A DNA stretch of 64,000 nucleotides, from NCBI RefSeq assembly GCF_963169125.1, contig NC_084802.1, positions 37,718,607 to 37,782,606 on the forward strand, read 5' to 3'. This DNA comes from Humulus lupulus. Taxonomy: Eukaryota > Streptophyta > Magnoliopsida > Rosales > Cannabaceae. The notes below the pieces were generated by a model. That model was not told the origin of the DNA. It searched no databases and worked only from the letters and a program-made list of their open reading frames with translations. A program made the translations under genes and the position numbers. Numbering within the stretch: the first letter of the stretch is position 1; each line of letters starts with the position of its first letter. Positions 34,301 to 46,259 of the stretch are shown here, piece after piece.

Positions 34301-37300
34301 TCACAGATTACAAGCAAACCTCAGCATTTGTTTTTCTCTATAAGTACACCTACTACCAGCTAAGTTTAAAACTCTAGCTTTTATAGAATATCTAATCAAG
34401 TGATCTATTTGGTACACTGGCAAACAGGACTGATTAAGCCAACAATGATTCCTGTTCAGCCAAATATGGTACACTGCGGCTGCACAAGCTGCATGAATCA
34501 ACAAAGAGAACCAGCCATCCCGAGGCACTGCCATCCACTTGATCCACTCCCTGAACTTAGTTGGCCAAGAAAAACCTCTCAGCCAAGTCTGGACAGCAAG
34601 AAGCACTTTCCTGGAAAATATACAATCAAAGAATAAATGAGAGTGAGTCTCCTCCCCTTGACCACAAACTGGGCAGCAAATAGAAGGAAGATGAATATGA
34701 CAAGCTTGAAGCCAGTCCCTGGTATTTAGCTTCTGGTTCACTGCCATCCACAGAATAAACTGGTGCTTAGGGGCCGAAAGTTTACACCAGACAGACTTTC
34801 CATAATGCACCAGCTCTCCAGGACAAACTAAAGAGTACAAAGTGCTCATATGGATTCTCCCATTTCTGGTTGCTGATTTCATCACAGCATCAAGCCAAAT
34901 GTGACTTAGCTTGATGATCCTCCTCCAGTACCAGCTGGTGTCCTGCTTCAGTCTATAATCCCAAATTGAAATACCCTTTAGGTAGATACCATTTACCCAT
35001 TTCACCCATAACAAGTCTTGCTTAGAAGTAATAGCCCAAATGTACTTAGCCATCATAACTTTGTTCCATGAAGCACTATCTTTGAACCCCAACCCTCCAT
35101 AACACTTCGGTCTGCACACATGCTCCCAAGAAATTCTATGCATTTTACTTCTATTATCTTTCTCACCCCACAGGAATTTCAAACACAAACTATCAATGGC
35201 TTTCACCACTTTTTGAGGTAAGATAAAGATATTCATCCAATGAGAACGAATGCCCAACAAAACTGAAATTATCAACTGAACCCGACCTGCATAAGATAAG
35301 TGGCGACTAGACCACCCTTTCAAACGAGTTCTCTTCTTATCAATCAGGATAACACAGTCACAAGCCCTCCATTTAGTAGGTCTCAAAGGAATACCCAAAT
35401 ACCTCAAGGGAAACTGCCCTTCTTGGAGACAACAATCTTGCAGCAAACTGTCCTTCTCCCCTGCAACCAGACCCCCTAAATAAATTCTGGACTTGGACTT
35501 ATTAATAGACAAACCAAAAGTGTTAGTAAACTCTGAAAAAGCCTGCTGAATTAGCCTGACCGAAGACTTGTTAGCTTTGCAAAACAGTAAGAGATCATCG
35601 GCGAAGCAAAGACTAACCAAGTTTAAAGATTTACATAAGGGATGAAACTTGAACTCTTTCTCCCTAGAAGTCTTTAACAACAATCTTGTTAAATAATCCA
35701 TCACTATTACAAACAAGAGGGGAGAGATTGGGTCTCCTTGTTTAAGCCCTCTAGCACCTTTAAACCTCCCTTGAATGCTACCATTCAACACCAAAGCATA
35801 AGAAGAGCCTCTTAGACAAATCATAATCCATTTAATAAATCTCTTAGGAAAGCACAAAGCATTAAGAAGGTTCTCCAAAAAATTCCAATCTATAGAATCA
35901 TAAGCCTTGCTTATATCTATCTTCATAATGCAACGAGGAGAAACATTTCTCCTATTATAACCTTTTAACAAATCTTGGAGAATAAGAACGTTATGGGCAA
36001 GGAACCTATTCTTAATGAACGCCCCTTGATTTTGGCTAATCAAAGCAGGAAGAACAAGATTAAGTCTATTGCAAAGCATTTTGGAAATGCATTTATATAA
36101 GGTGTTGCAGCAAGCAATAGGCCTAAACTCAGAAGCATTAGTAGGGTGATCCACTTTCGGAATAAGAGTAAGCAAAGTACTATTCAGCGAGAGAGGTATT
36201 CTAGCAGATTCAAAGAAATCCATAACAGCCCAAGTAATATCCTTCCATAAAGCTTTAAAAAAAACCAGCCCCAAACCCATCCGGACCAGGACTTTTCAAA
36301 GAATGGATGCTAAACATAGCTAATTTCACCTCCTTGACAGTAAAAGGTATAATCAAACCCAACTAGTCCTCACTGCTCAGAACAGAATCCTGCCCAATAG
36401 CTTGAAAATCTATATTGCCTGAAGCTGCACTGGTTGATCCCAAAAAATTTCTGAAGTGATTCAGAAAGTGAGCCGAAACCTTATCATAATCATCTACTAT
36501 CTTCCCATCAGCCGAAACATAGGAAACCACTCTATTAGCTAATTTTCTTTTCTTCAGACTGGAATGAAAAAAAGAAGAATTGGAATCCCCAAACCTTAAC
36601 CAATCAATTTTACTCTTTTGGGAAATATAGCTAGCATATAACTTCTCATGTCTCTTAAACTCCAGATAAGCCATTCTATCATTATTACTAACCTCTCTGT
36701 TGGAAGGATCAGCAAGGCAGATAGAATGAGCTTGTTGATAAGCAAGTTTGCTTCTCTCATAGTTACTCACCACGTCCCCCATAATCTTCCAGTTAAAGCT
36801 CTTCAACGTATGTTTAAGCCGAAGTAACTTCCAACTAATATGGTCTAATCCCCTTCCAGGAAAGCTAAGAGGTTGATTCCAGTTTTTAAGGAAAACTTCT
36901 CTAAACTGAGGATGCACAATCCACATGTTATAAAAACAAAAGGGACGCACCCCAACCTTAATTTCAGGCAGCTGCTTAATCACTATCATGGAATGGTCTG
37001 ACCCTACCTCCCACTGAACCCCTACCGAAGCTAAGGGATGCTCATCCATCCAAGTCTCATTAGCGGACACCCTATCCAATTTGGAAAAGATACGATCCCC
37101 ACCTTCTTGGTTATTGGACCAGGTATAAAACGGCCCCATAGTCTTCATTTCTTCCACCAATCCAAGATCAAGCCAATGTCTAGCATCTTCCATTTCTTTG
37201 TCAGTGATCGGACGACCCCCCATTCTATCATTCAGACTAAAAGTTGCATTGAAATCACCAAGAACCAACCAAGCATTACTAGGCTTCGATAAGTGCTCCA

Positions 37301-37670
37301 AATCCATCCATAAGGATCTCCTCATTTCCAAATTATTTGAACCATAAACAAAAGTAATACAGAAAACCTTTTGATTATGTATCCGAACTTGACAGTGTAA
37401 AAGTTGATCACTCTCCTGTAAAACTTGCAACTACACCACATTAGCATTCCAAATCACCAGAATTCTACCTTCCACAATATTACTACTGTAGTACTCCCAC
37501 CCATAAAACATAGCGTTCATAACCTCCGTCAATTTAATTCCCCTGATTTTTGTTTCAAGAAAAGCACCAAGCCCAACTTTATTCAACCTACACACATCCA
37601 GAATAAGCTTCTGTTTATTCACTTTATTCATCCCTCTAACATTCCAACTCAGAATATTGGTGTAATCCAT
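34301..37670 (-). pseudogene. LINE ORF2, endonuclease and reverse transcriptase
   Basis: It begins MDYTNILSWNVRGMNKVNKQ at 37670. The apurinic/apyrimidinic-type endonuclease shows FLETKI, LGDFNATFSL and GSDHSMIV. A TAG at 37431-37433 interrupts it early and another stop lies near 36363. A one-base shift in a T-run around 36255 separates KSPGPDGFGAGFF from KALWKDI. From 36280 a 659-codon open stretch covers the reverse transcriptase (LIPKVDHPTNASEFRPIACC, ISKAYDSIDW, GLKQGDPISPLLF, catalytic CFADDLLLF) and the C-terminal zinc-binding region (CPVCGQGEETHSHLFFDC). The RT domain is fully open, so decay is modest. Confidence 0.9.
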
Positions 37671-38973
37671 GAGAATTAGACTGAGTTGGAACTAAATTAG
37701 CTGGTTTCTGACCCTCCTGAAGAACACTAAATTTGTTTTTGGTTTGTTTAACCTGGACTTGAACACCTTGCTTCTTAATTCTAGTTGTTTTCGGGGAAAT
37801 CCAGTTATCACCTACTGGAATAGAAGTAACCTGGGCTTCAACTGGCTGAGATGAGCTGGAAGGAACCCCAGCTCCAGGCGAAACAATCTGAACAGTATCA
37901 GATGCATCCTCTAGTTGGCCAGCTGCCATCTCAACCTCAACTTGGTCCTTATTCACACCTTCACTATTTCCTTCCACTTGCTTCCCCTCTTTCTTCCGCC
38001 AAACAGGCTGAGAAACAAACTTGCAAGACGACACAGAGTGACCCACTTTCTTGCAATTTGAGCACTTAGTAGGGAGCCATTCATACTCAATCATTTGTTC
38101 AGCGATTTGCCCATTCTCATTAAAATAACTTATGAATTTCGGCAGGGTATCGGCAATCTCCATCTCAACTAAGATTCTAGCAAACTTAATCATAGAACGA
38201 TTTTGAGTAATCTTGTCAATCATAATGGGTTTTCCTATTGTGATAACTAGGGCACTCAGACAATTCACTCCCCAATATTGCAACCCAAGGTCGGGCAGCC
38301 TAATCCAGATAGGGACTGATTTGATGGATTTCAGAGACTCAACATCAGTGGTCCAAGGTCGTAGAACCATTGGTTTCCTATCAAAATGCACCACCCCTGA
38401 CTCCAACACAAGATCTCTTGTTGCCTCATCTCTGAATTTCACCATAGTAAACCCATCATTCATTCTAGCAATACTCACAATGCCTAGTTTACCCCAAATC
38501 CTTTTCACAAAACCCTCAAACACTGCCAGAGGAGGATTAGCCCCAATTACCACACATATAATCGCAGACTTCCAGAAGGAAGCTTCTATTTCAATCTCCT
38601 CCAAATCCAATTTCGCAATAATCTAGCCATCCTTCTGAAGAGGTTCTGAGTAGTGTAATTTCGTTCCACCGTAAGAGGGAATCGAATCTCGAAACTTAGC
38701 CCACGTTTCCTTTGCAGAGTCCTGGTAGGATTGTTCTTCAACTTCAGCAGCCCAGTTCGCTGTTTCATGAACCATCTCAGATTCGTGGTTCTGCACGTCT
38801 TCCACGAACCGAACTTCCTCATCCTGTTCCTCCGTAAACCCGAAGACCTCAGATTCTTCAATCACAGATTGCTCTGGACGAGTTTGGTCAGTATTCTCAC
38901 CATTAGATGAAGGGAGCTCCACAGAGACCGTAGAATTTGCAAGCTTCAGCCCTAGTTTTTGCCTCCTCGCCAT
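37636..38973 (-). pseudogene. LINE ORF1, RNA-binding protein with DUF4283 and CCHC knuckle
   Basis: The start ATG at 38973-38971 (MARRQKLGLKLANS) follows a short CT-rich leader. The first 117 codons are acidic and low in complexity. A TAG at 38623-38625 interrupts the frame between LHYSEPLQKDG and IIAKLDLEEIEIEASFWK; the same frame then stays open to 37636. The second part is a DUF4283-type domain (CVVIGANPPLAVFEGFVKRI, then VLRPWTTDVESLKS) followed by a zinc knuckle CSNCKKVGHSVSSC (C-x2-C-x4-H-x4-C). Such proteins bind LINE RNA. The single stop makes this a pseudogene unless read through. ORF1 overlaps ORF2 by 35 bases. Confidence 0.85.
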
Positions 38974-39036
38974 GGAAGAGAGAGAGCCGGAGCAACACAC
39001 TTTTTATTCTATAGTTTTTAATATTTTTGTATATAT

Positions 39037-39940
39037 TAGTTACAAAATAAAATAGTATATTTTAGTAAGAAACTTAGTTTTATAAATTTTTGTTACAAAT
39101 ATGTACTAAATTCACAACTTAATTTTATAAATTTTTGTAACAATCATGTTAAATAAATTTATAAATATATGTAAATATTAGTTACAAAAATAAACGTTTT
39201 GGTTGTGAAATTAGTTTTGTAAATTGTTGTTACAAAATTGTAAAACTTGTTTAAAAAAATATTGTATTTCACCACTATATATATTCAATAAAGTGTTTTA
39301 TAAAGAATGAATATCTTAAATTTATATTTTTAAGTTGTATAGTATAAATATGAATGTTCCTGCAATTTATTCGTACAATATTATAACAATATGGAAAAGT
39401 ATAATATTTTTATGTACATTTTGGTTATGACTTCTTAACTATAAAATATTTTTCAGAAATATTAGTTATAAAAATATCTTTCTTAGTTGTAAAACTAGAT
39501 TTGTTAATTATTGTTACAAAAATAAAAAATTTAGTTATGAATTTGTTTGTAAGTTTTATCTACAAAAAAAAATCTACAACTCTATAACTGATTTTTTGTA
39601 AATATTATTTACAAACATGTAACATATATTACAATTTTGTAACAGATTTTTACAAGTTTGTAAATGTTGATCACACAAGATTGTATTTTACCACTTTTAT
39701 TAACGATTTTTTCACTTCGTAATTACACTTTTACCCCTCCGTGTTTTTATCCAAAAATTCTGTATTTTTGTAATGCACCGTATTTTTCATATTTTTGTTA
39801 GAATAAATTACACACAACACCGCAAATCAAAAAAAAATTCAAAGTATATGGTGTCTTTCTTTTATATTGTATTTTATTTGAAATATACTGAATTTTAAAA
39901 AAGTCTTATACCGTTCTAATTTTTATTCTTTTATCTAACG
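39037..39940. other. AT-rich DNA with degenerate GTTACAAA repeats
   Basis: From about 39040 to 39670 words such as TTTGTTACAAA, TTGTAAAT and AACTTAGTT recur irregularly, often in both orientations. A related patch is at 41450-41560. It looks like an eroded inverted-repeat transposon, but I cannot define ends. No gene. Confidence 0.45.
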
Positions 39941-39944
39941 TGTT

Positions 39945-40712
39945 TGTACGCCCTAAATACCCGCACACTTTGGCGAGCTAGAGAAGGGCCTAATTCGATC
40001 TGCCACATGTCAACCGTCCACCCGGAGCTGTTTATTACGGGCCTTTATCTAGCCAGCCCGAGCTGGTTAGAGAGTTAGCTGCTACTTGGAGCCATCGTGT
40101 CAGCAATATGAGTGTCACGAGCTGGCGCCGCATTAAGCTTGTGATGCGACAGAGATCTGACACCCGAATCCTTGTAAAGTCAACCACACAATATAAACGT
40201 GCTTATATCAGACATCACGTGTCTGTTCTATTCCTGATTTCTCGGATGCGCAGTATAAACGTGCGTGTTCGGACATCCCGCATCTGATTTGGGCCATGCG
40301 GCCCATTACCCATCCTTACCTATTGATTAGACCTCACTTCACTGTAAGGCTTAGGAATTAATCATCAGTGTCACAGATATGACGTGAAGGATAAAGAGAT
40401 CACGGGATGACCCCATTGCCAACCCATATATCATCTTCCTATAAATACCAAGACCCTGGGTAGTGCAAGGGGTTAGGATATTTTTGTAAAGAAGCACTTT
40501 GTAAGAAATAGTCAAGAGATATCAACAATATCGACTGGTGGACTAGAGGGATTTTAACCTTCGAACCACCTAAAAAAGGAGTGACCATCTTTCTATTGCT
40601 ATTAGTTTCCCAAGTCTAGATTACAGTTCTTTTCATATTACGGTTTACCAATTTGCACTAATTCATCCTACTTATTCGTATAATTATCTGTAAGAGAAAA
40701 ACCGCGTCAACA
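39945..40712 (+). mobile_element. Solo LTR with perfect 5 bp TSD (Tat-like)
   Basis: A 768 bp sequence begins TGTACGCCCTAAATACCCGC and ends AACCGCGTCAACA, flanked by GTGTT on both sides (39940-39944 and 40713-40717). A TATA box (TTCCTATAAATACC) lies near 40436, followed by an R/U5-like stretch. The ending resembles Tat-lineage LTRs, but without an interior the lineage is an inference. The orientation follows the TATA box. GC content is well above the surroundings. Confidence 0.82.
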
Positions 40713-40717
40713 GTGTT

Positions 40718-41934
40718 TTTCTTTTCTCATTTGTAAACCCTCTCTCTCTCTCCACTGCTCTTTCTCAGTCCCTTTCTCCTCCATTCTCCCCCATTTTTTT
40801 TTCTAGCCTCGCCTTTCAGGTTTTATCTCCGACACTCACCATTTTTGTTGGTTTGGTGTTTGAATATTTGGTTTTCAAGTTTTTGGATTTTCCCTAAAAT
40901 AGCAATCACACGGTTGGGATATGGACACTCTTCTTCAAGTGGTGCTAAAAAAATGAAGAGGAAAACTCTCCTCTCTGAAATGAAAAGTCCAAATTGACTG
41001 CAAAAAGCATAAGTCTACCATTGTTGTTGTCGGTAAGAGGATCGAAACTTAGAAATCATTATAGAGGAAGGTTGCTCCATTGTTGAAAATAGATATTATT
41101 TTATAATTTTGACTTTTGTTTTTCTTTATTAATTTTTGATAAGTTTGTTATTCGATAATAGACTCTCAACATGATTTGTTTCATTCTGGCGATGGTATTT
41201 GATTTTGTGTTTTAGAATATAGTAATTCCTTTGTTTTAGCTTCATGATTTTGCAAGTATATTGGAGTTTTTAAATTTTAGATTAATATGATCTCATTGTA
41301 TGCATAGGCCATTATGTGTTCAAAAAAATAGTGCTGGTATATATATATTTAATGAATGTTTAATGTACTGGAGGGAGGTCTGAACTTGAAGGTTCACTTT
41401 TGTAGAAAAAAAGAAGGTTGTTATATGTTATTTTCTGGATCTAAAGCAATCTGTTACAATAATTGATATGTAAATATTGTTAACAAAATTGTAAAAATTG
41501 TTTACAAAATATTGTCTTGTAAATCTTTGTTACAATCATGTTAAATAAGTTTATAAATTATTCGACAAAAAAAAGATAATCTTGATTATCATTAAATGGT
41601 TTTTTATAAATATAACTAATTTCATAAAAATTTATTTAATTAATATATTTAAATTCATATCATTATATATTTACAATTTCTTTTTTTAGTAATGTTAGTA
41701 ATTATATTTTATTGAAAAACAAAATTACATTTCTTTGTTTTTATTTTGTGTAGCAAGCTTGGAGTACTATATAGCCGATTAATGTAGAATTATTTTTCGG
41801 CTGAGCTACTTTTTCGGATTAACATCTCCTGTATATACAACTTTCTACCGTATATATGTAAATATTTTCCTTCACCGTATTTTTTGAATTTTTTGCCGTA
41901 TTAAGTATATAGTTGTAAGTTTCCCAATATTAAG
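40718..41934. other. Non-coding spacer, no supported gene
   Basis: The first part (40718-41100) has a CT-rich stretch and mixed composition resembling a gene's 5' UTR, but no open frame of note. The rest is AT-rich, with a GTTACAAA-type patch near 41450-41560. Confidence 0.45.
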
Positions 41935-42600
41935 GTTGCATTTCGAAAGTAACTATACTCAATATCTTCAAAATATTGTATTTTTATACTCAAAATTTTT
42001 TTAGCCGTAAATATACTCAATATTTTTAAAATATTGCACTTATACGTATTTTTTTATTATTTTGATAAATAATAAGAAAGTAAAAGAAAAATATAGTATT
42101 TTAATTATTTTTTAAATTTTAAATTACTTTCTTTTTCTTATTCTTTCTCAAAATAACTATTTAAATAAAACATTAATAAATATTTTATTAAAATTAATAA
42201 AAATGATTTAAAATAATTAAAAAATTATTTTTTTTCATCAATTTAAAATATACGTTTTTTTTTAAAAAAAAAAAAGTAAAGAAAAAATATAAGTTTGAAT
42301 TATTTTGATTAATTTTACTAATCTTAATTTTTTTTTATTTTGAAAGTGAAAATAATTTAAAATTTTAAAAATAACTAAAATTCTATATTTTCCCTTCACT
42401 TTCTTATTATTGCTCAAAATAATTTTAAAAAATAGGTATAAAAGTACAACATTTTAAAAATATTAGGTATATTTACCGCCAAAAAAAAGTTTGGATATAA
42501 AAGTGTAACATTTTGAAGACATTGAGTATATTTACCGCTAAAAAAATTGGATATAAAAGTGCAGCATTTTGAAAAAATTGGGTATGTTAGCCGTCATTTA
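41935..42600. mobile_element. Foldback element with subrepeated arms
   Basis: The left arm (41945-42050) contains ACTCAATATCTTCAAAATAT and CCGTAAATATACTCAATATT. The right arm (42430-42600) carries the mirror-image words ATTGAGTATATTTACCGC and ATAAAAGTG three times (42435, 42493, 42549), a period of about 57 bp. The interior is A/T-rich. No clear target duplication found. Noncoding. Confidence 0.6.
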
Positions 42601-42614
42601 CTCTAATTAAAATT

Positions 42615-43095
42615 TAGGTATAATTCAGGGTAATTACTTGATTTGGTGTGTTTGTCCGACCATGTAATTATATAATAACCATGTAATTTGAGGTAATTGA
42701 GGGGTCTCAATTACACTCTCCAATTCTCGTAGCCCCCATGTGATTGGAATTTTGTGTAATTCGGAGTAATTACTCAATTTGACGTGTGTTGTCTGACCAT
42801 GTAATTACACAACAACTATATAATTAGAGGTCCAATTCTCATAGCCCCCCATGAGAATTGGATGTAATTACACTGTGTACTAATTACTATCAATTTTAAA
42901 TAGTATTTGTTACATAATATTACATTTTTGTGTAATTACTAACTGTTTTGACAAACATGACAATATGAATTCATAAGTAATTACCACTTGATATCCAAAC
43001 ACACATTGTATTTTAAAATGTATGGTAATTACTTAGATATGTAATTACTACCCTAATAATTACAATTACTATTAGTATATAAATATGTGAATATT
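42615..43095. mobile_element. MITE-like repeat rich in GTAATTAC words
   Basis: The words TGTAATTAC, GGTAATTACTT and GACCATGTAATTA recur in both orientations. The phrase GATTTGGTGTGTTTG at the left has a mirror in CCAAACACACATTGTA at about 42997-43012. A direct repeat of about 120 bp (TAATTACTTGATTTGG near 42631, TAATTACTCAATTTGA near 42767) is also present. Ends are uncertain. Confidence 0.45.
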
Positions 43096-43139
43096 GTATA
43101 CAGTTATTTTATGCACAATTATAGCATTGTAATTATAGT

Positions 43140-43520
43140 AAAGATTTTATACCCAAAATGAGTTGCAATCCTATATATACTGAATCAATATACGGTCATG
43201 ACTCAAGGAGTCTTTTATCATCTTACATGGTACCAGCCAGACCTTAGCCACCATCGATCCTTCTCCTTCTTCCCTACGCTCTTATATCGTTCCTTTCTTT
43301 TGTTCTTTTCCATGGTCGGCGATGAACAAACTCCAATCAAAGGTCAGCCCTCAATTGTCCAATGTTTTTCATCCCACGCTGAACGTCACCAACATTCGCA
43401 ACCTTGTTCCTTTCATTCTTGATGCCGACAAGGTGCAATATACTCCCATGGGAAACTCTTTTCCGCAATATACAAACATATTCATATGCTCTATCTATAA
43501 TATTTGGGAAAACATGGCAA
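43140..43520 (+). pseudogene. gag: Copia-type retrotransposon fragment: LTR end, PBS and Gag start
   Basis: A PBS-like TGGTACCAGCCA at 43228 follows TTACA, the expected LTR end; it is a degraded form of TGGTATCAGAGC. From about 43355 the frame reads PTLNVTNIRNLVPFILDADK, which matches the start of plant Copia Gag polyproteins. After VQYTP an indel moves the frame to PWETLFRNIQTYSYAL. The fragment ends near 43520 where a chromovirus leader begins. It is non-functional. Confidence 0.6.
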
Positions 43521-43652
43521 CTCAGACAAGCAATTAAACACATAATTCACTTAATACCAACCAACCCTGAGTCGAGCTTGTCTCTGGCAGCGAGCGTACA
43601 TGTTCAGTCGTTCTCTAGGAACCATAAACCTTGGTACGCTCTGATACCAAGT
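43521..43652 (-). mobile_element. Chromovirus leader and primer binding site
   Basis: The segment AACCCTGAGTCGAGCTTGTC matches the leader of the first element near 7932-7952. On the minus strand a perfect PBS, TGGTATCAGAGC, lies at 43649-43638, three bases from the LTR edge at 43653. Only this part of the interior survives. Confidence 0.8.
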
Positions 43653-44268
43653 TGTAACGCCCTACTACCTTCGAGTCGCTACCATGTGATTTATAAATGT
43701 GTCATTAACTCGCTAATCGATGTTTTAGGTTAAAAGTGTGATTAAATCAAAATAAAGACTCATTTAACGAACGTTAATTATAAAAGATTTGAACATTCAT
43801 TAAAGTCATAAAAGTTATACATTGGGATTCCAAAATACTGTTTCAAAAATGTATTACAATTCAAAAGTTTCAATACAGTCGACCTAAGCGACAAAATCAA
43901 CCGTTTACAGTAAATTCCTCAAACATCCCTGCCCATGGCAGCCAGGTAGGCCGAACATGTACACGCTGCTCCACGCTCTCCAACTCATGGTTGGTCGACC
44001 TTTCCCTTGCCCTTACCTGCACCATAGAGCACCCGTGAGCCGAGGCCTAACAAGAAAACTCAACATAAAACATATCACAATTCAATCCAATAATAAATAG
44101 CTTAAACAGATAATCGAATAAACATATAGCGGCCTATGCCGACCCGGGTGCTTTACCAGGCACTCGGTTCACGGTCTTCACCGAGCGGGTGAGTACAACA
44201 CCCTTAGAAGGTCTCGCCCCAGCGGCCTGCATTCAGCATGCTTAATGCCGATCCCAGCCTTTTGTCGT
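43653..44268 (-). repeat. Truncated 5' LTR of the chromovirus next to the PBS
   Basis: It starts TGTAACGCCCTACTACC at the PBS side and shares the blocks TCGACCTAAGCGACAAAA and CACCATAGAGCACCCGTGAG with other LTRs of this group. It is broken at 44268 by a second LTR starting TGTAACGCCCTACTACCCAG. Its remainder must lie beyond the nested insertions, outside the window. Confidence 0.75.
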
Positions 44269-44910
44269 TGTAACGCCCTACTACCCAGGGACCATTATAG
44301 TGTGCATTTTAAACAGTGCTATACTCGTTAATCGAGTCATTTGGCCATAATTGTGTAACTAAGTATGATTAATGGTTTAGGGTTAAAAAATTTGGTTAAG
44401 ATACAACGTTTCACTGAAATGTTTACTGTATACATTGGGATCCCAAAAATATAATTTAAAGGTTAATTACAACAAAAGATTTACAACTAGTCGACATAAG
44501 CGGCAAAATAGGGTTTAACCCTATTTCCTCTTTAAACCCTTGACCGTGGTGGTCGAGCAGACACATATGTACACATTGTCACCTAAGCTCTCCAACTCAA
44601 GGATGGTCCAACTTTCTTTTGTCTTTACCTGCACCACATAGCACCCGTGAGCCGAAGCTCAGTAAGAAAACTCAATATGCTCATGAACAAGTAATAACGT
44701 GTTACTAAGTCATAATAGGCATGCCTAGCAGTAATAACCCTACTCATGCATGCAAGCAGGTACAAATAAATGTTTGTGGAGTCCTGCGCTCTGAGTAGAT
44801 GACTAATAAGTCTCCCGCTTTGAGGTAGATTACTAATAAATCTCTATGAGATAGTTGACTAATAAGTCTCTCTGAATAGCTGACTAATAAGTCACTCTCT
44901 AAATAGATGA
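44269..44910 (-). repeat. Second LTR (partial), cut by the Athila-like element
   Basis: It is closely related to the LTR at 10716-13107 (CATAAGCGGCAAAATAGGG, CCGTGGTGGTCGAGCAG, CACATAGCACCCGTGAGCC). It carries short direct repeats of GACTAATAAGTCTC near 44800-44890. It ends at 44910, where the Athila LTR begins with TGATCGTG. Confidence 0.72.
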
Positions 44911-45442
44911 TGATCGTGAAAATATATATACGCAAGTACACGCAATCGATTCAAGTAATATATGATAAGTAAAGTATCGTTCCCTCGAAGACTATCTTCC
45001 AAGTACCACTAATTGTTCCTTAAATTTCTATTTGGCAACTAAGAATTTGACTTTTAAATTTAATTTTAAATATGAAAATACTTTAAACAAGAAAACAACT
45101 AAATAAAAAATTTAAATCACTATGAAAAAGGCCTAGGGTGTTAATTTCATCAACTTTTCAAATTACTAATTGTATTAATCCATTCTAGATTTCTTTCTTT
45201 CTATTCTAATAGCAGGTTAACATAAATCGATTCCTATTCTTTTTCAAGATATAAGATCTCAACCGATATGCAGGTTTTCTACATATCTGTGATAAACTTA
45301 AACATACAGGTACTTTCGTCCAATATGCAACCTATGTCTATATAATGATAGCATATTCAATTCTCATCTTTTGAATTTTGAATCAAAATCATTAAATCAA
45401 GAAAATAGTGATCAAGTATTTAATAGCATTAAACACACATTA

Positions 45443-45815
45443 TGTAATGCCCCACGTCACTATGGCTGCTTCCTGGAATGACGACTGACCCTACAAACCA
45501 ACACGAGTCTTTCCAGCGTGCTTTGTCCTCACTCGCACGCTTCCTGGGAAAACTTCCCAGGAGGTCACCCATCTTGAGATTACTCCAGATCAAGCACGCT
45601 TAACTTTGGAGTTCTCAAGTGATGGGCTACCGAAAAGAAGATGCATCTTGTTGGCATAGGTAGTACCCATCAATCCATTTAAGCCATCTTCAACTGTGTA
45701 GTCCCATACCTACACAGTCTTAGAATCATCACACTTGACCTTCCCCAGGCAGTGTGGGATTGCACAGCTTTACCTGGTCTTTCCCCTTACGGATCACGAG
45801 ATTCTAATTGTCACA
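45443..45815 (-). repeat. 3' LTR of Cassandra
   Basis: Downstream copy on the element's strand, 373 bp, differing from the other copy at a modest number of positions. The 5S-like segment is at about 45552-45625. Confidence 0.9.
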
Positions 45816-45886
45816 ATCACCCCCCCTTACGGGCCCGACGTCCCCGCCGGCCACATTTTCGCCTGGGTCAAGGCTCTTATACCATT

Positions 45887-46259
45887 TGTAACGCCCCACA
45901 TCACTATGGTCGCTTCCTGGAATGACGACTGACCCTACAAAACACCACGAGTCTTTCCAGCGTGCTTTGTCCTCACTCGCACATTTCCTGGGAAAACTTC
46001 CCATGAGGTCACCCATCTTGAGATTACTCCAGGTCAAGCACGCTTAACTTTGGAGTTCTCAAGTGATGGGCTACCGAAAAGAAGATGCATCTTGTTGGCA
46101 TAGGTAGTACCCATCAATCCATTTAAGCCCTCTTCAACTGTGTAGTCTCATACCTACACAGTCTTAGAATCATCACACTTGACCTTCCCCAGGCGGTGTG
46201 AGATTGCACAGCTTTACCCGGCCTTTCCCTTTACGGATCACGAGATTCTAACGGTCACA
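45887..46259 (-). repeat. 5' LTR of Cassandra
   Basis: Upstream copy on the element's strand, 373 bp, next to the PBS at 45884-45872. The 5S-like segment is at about 45996-46069. Confidence 0.9.
45996..46069 (-). promoter_or_regulatory. 5S rRNA-like module (Pol III promoter-type) in the Cassandra LTR
   Basis: The minus strand reads AACTCCAAAGTTAAGCGTGC, TGACCTGGAGTAATCTC and GATGGGTGACC, matching the A box, intermediate element and C box regions of plant 5S rRNA in order. It is not a 5S gene: the rest of the 5S molecule is absent. The twin lies at 45552-45625. Confidence 0.85.

Larger units (their letters stand above)
34129..39019 (-). mobile_element. L1-type LINE, nearly complete, with target-site duplication
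   Basis: The minus strand carries ORF1 (38973-37636) and ORF2 (37670-34301), then a short 3' UTR ending TTGATCAAAAAAA (A-run complementary to 34134-34140). A 17 bp sequence at 34112-34128 (AACATTTTTGTATATAT) recurs with one change at 39020-39036, which fits a target-site duplication and places the 5' end about 46 bp before the ORF1 start. The element is inactive: a stop in ORF1, two stops and a frameshift in ORF2. Confidence 0.88.
45443..46259 (-). mobile_element. Cassandra TRIM, complete, with TSD CATTA
   Basis: Two 373 bp LTRs (45443-45815 and 45887-46259) flank a 71 bp interior. CATTA occurs at 45438-45442 and 46260-46264, a perfect 5 bp duplication. On the minus strand the LTR starts TGTGAC and ends GTTACA. 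The interior begins with PBS-like TGGTATAAGAGCC and ends with a polypurine tract (AAGGGGGGTGAT). Each LTR contains a 5S rRNA-like segment, the defining feature of Cassandra. No coding capacity; it depends on other elements' proteins. Confidence 0.93.

Noticed and set aside
40718..41340. Captured host gene fragment with 5' UTR-like CT-rich start
   Set aside because: Composition is gene-like but there is no open frame, splice-consistent coding or recognisable protein.
44269..44910. tRNA gene near the PBS-like sequences
   Set aside because: The tRNA-like words are only the 12-base primer binding sites; no cloverleaf is formed.
45552..46069. 5S rRNA genes
   Set aside because: Only the internal promoter part of 5S is matched, in two copies within 373 bp LTRs; these are Cassandra LTR modules, not ribosomal genes.
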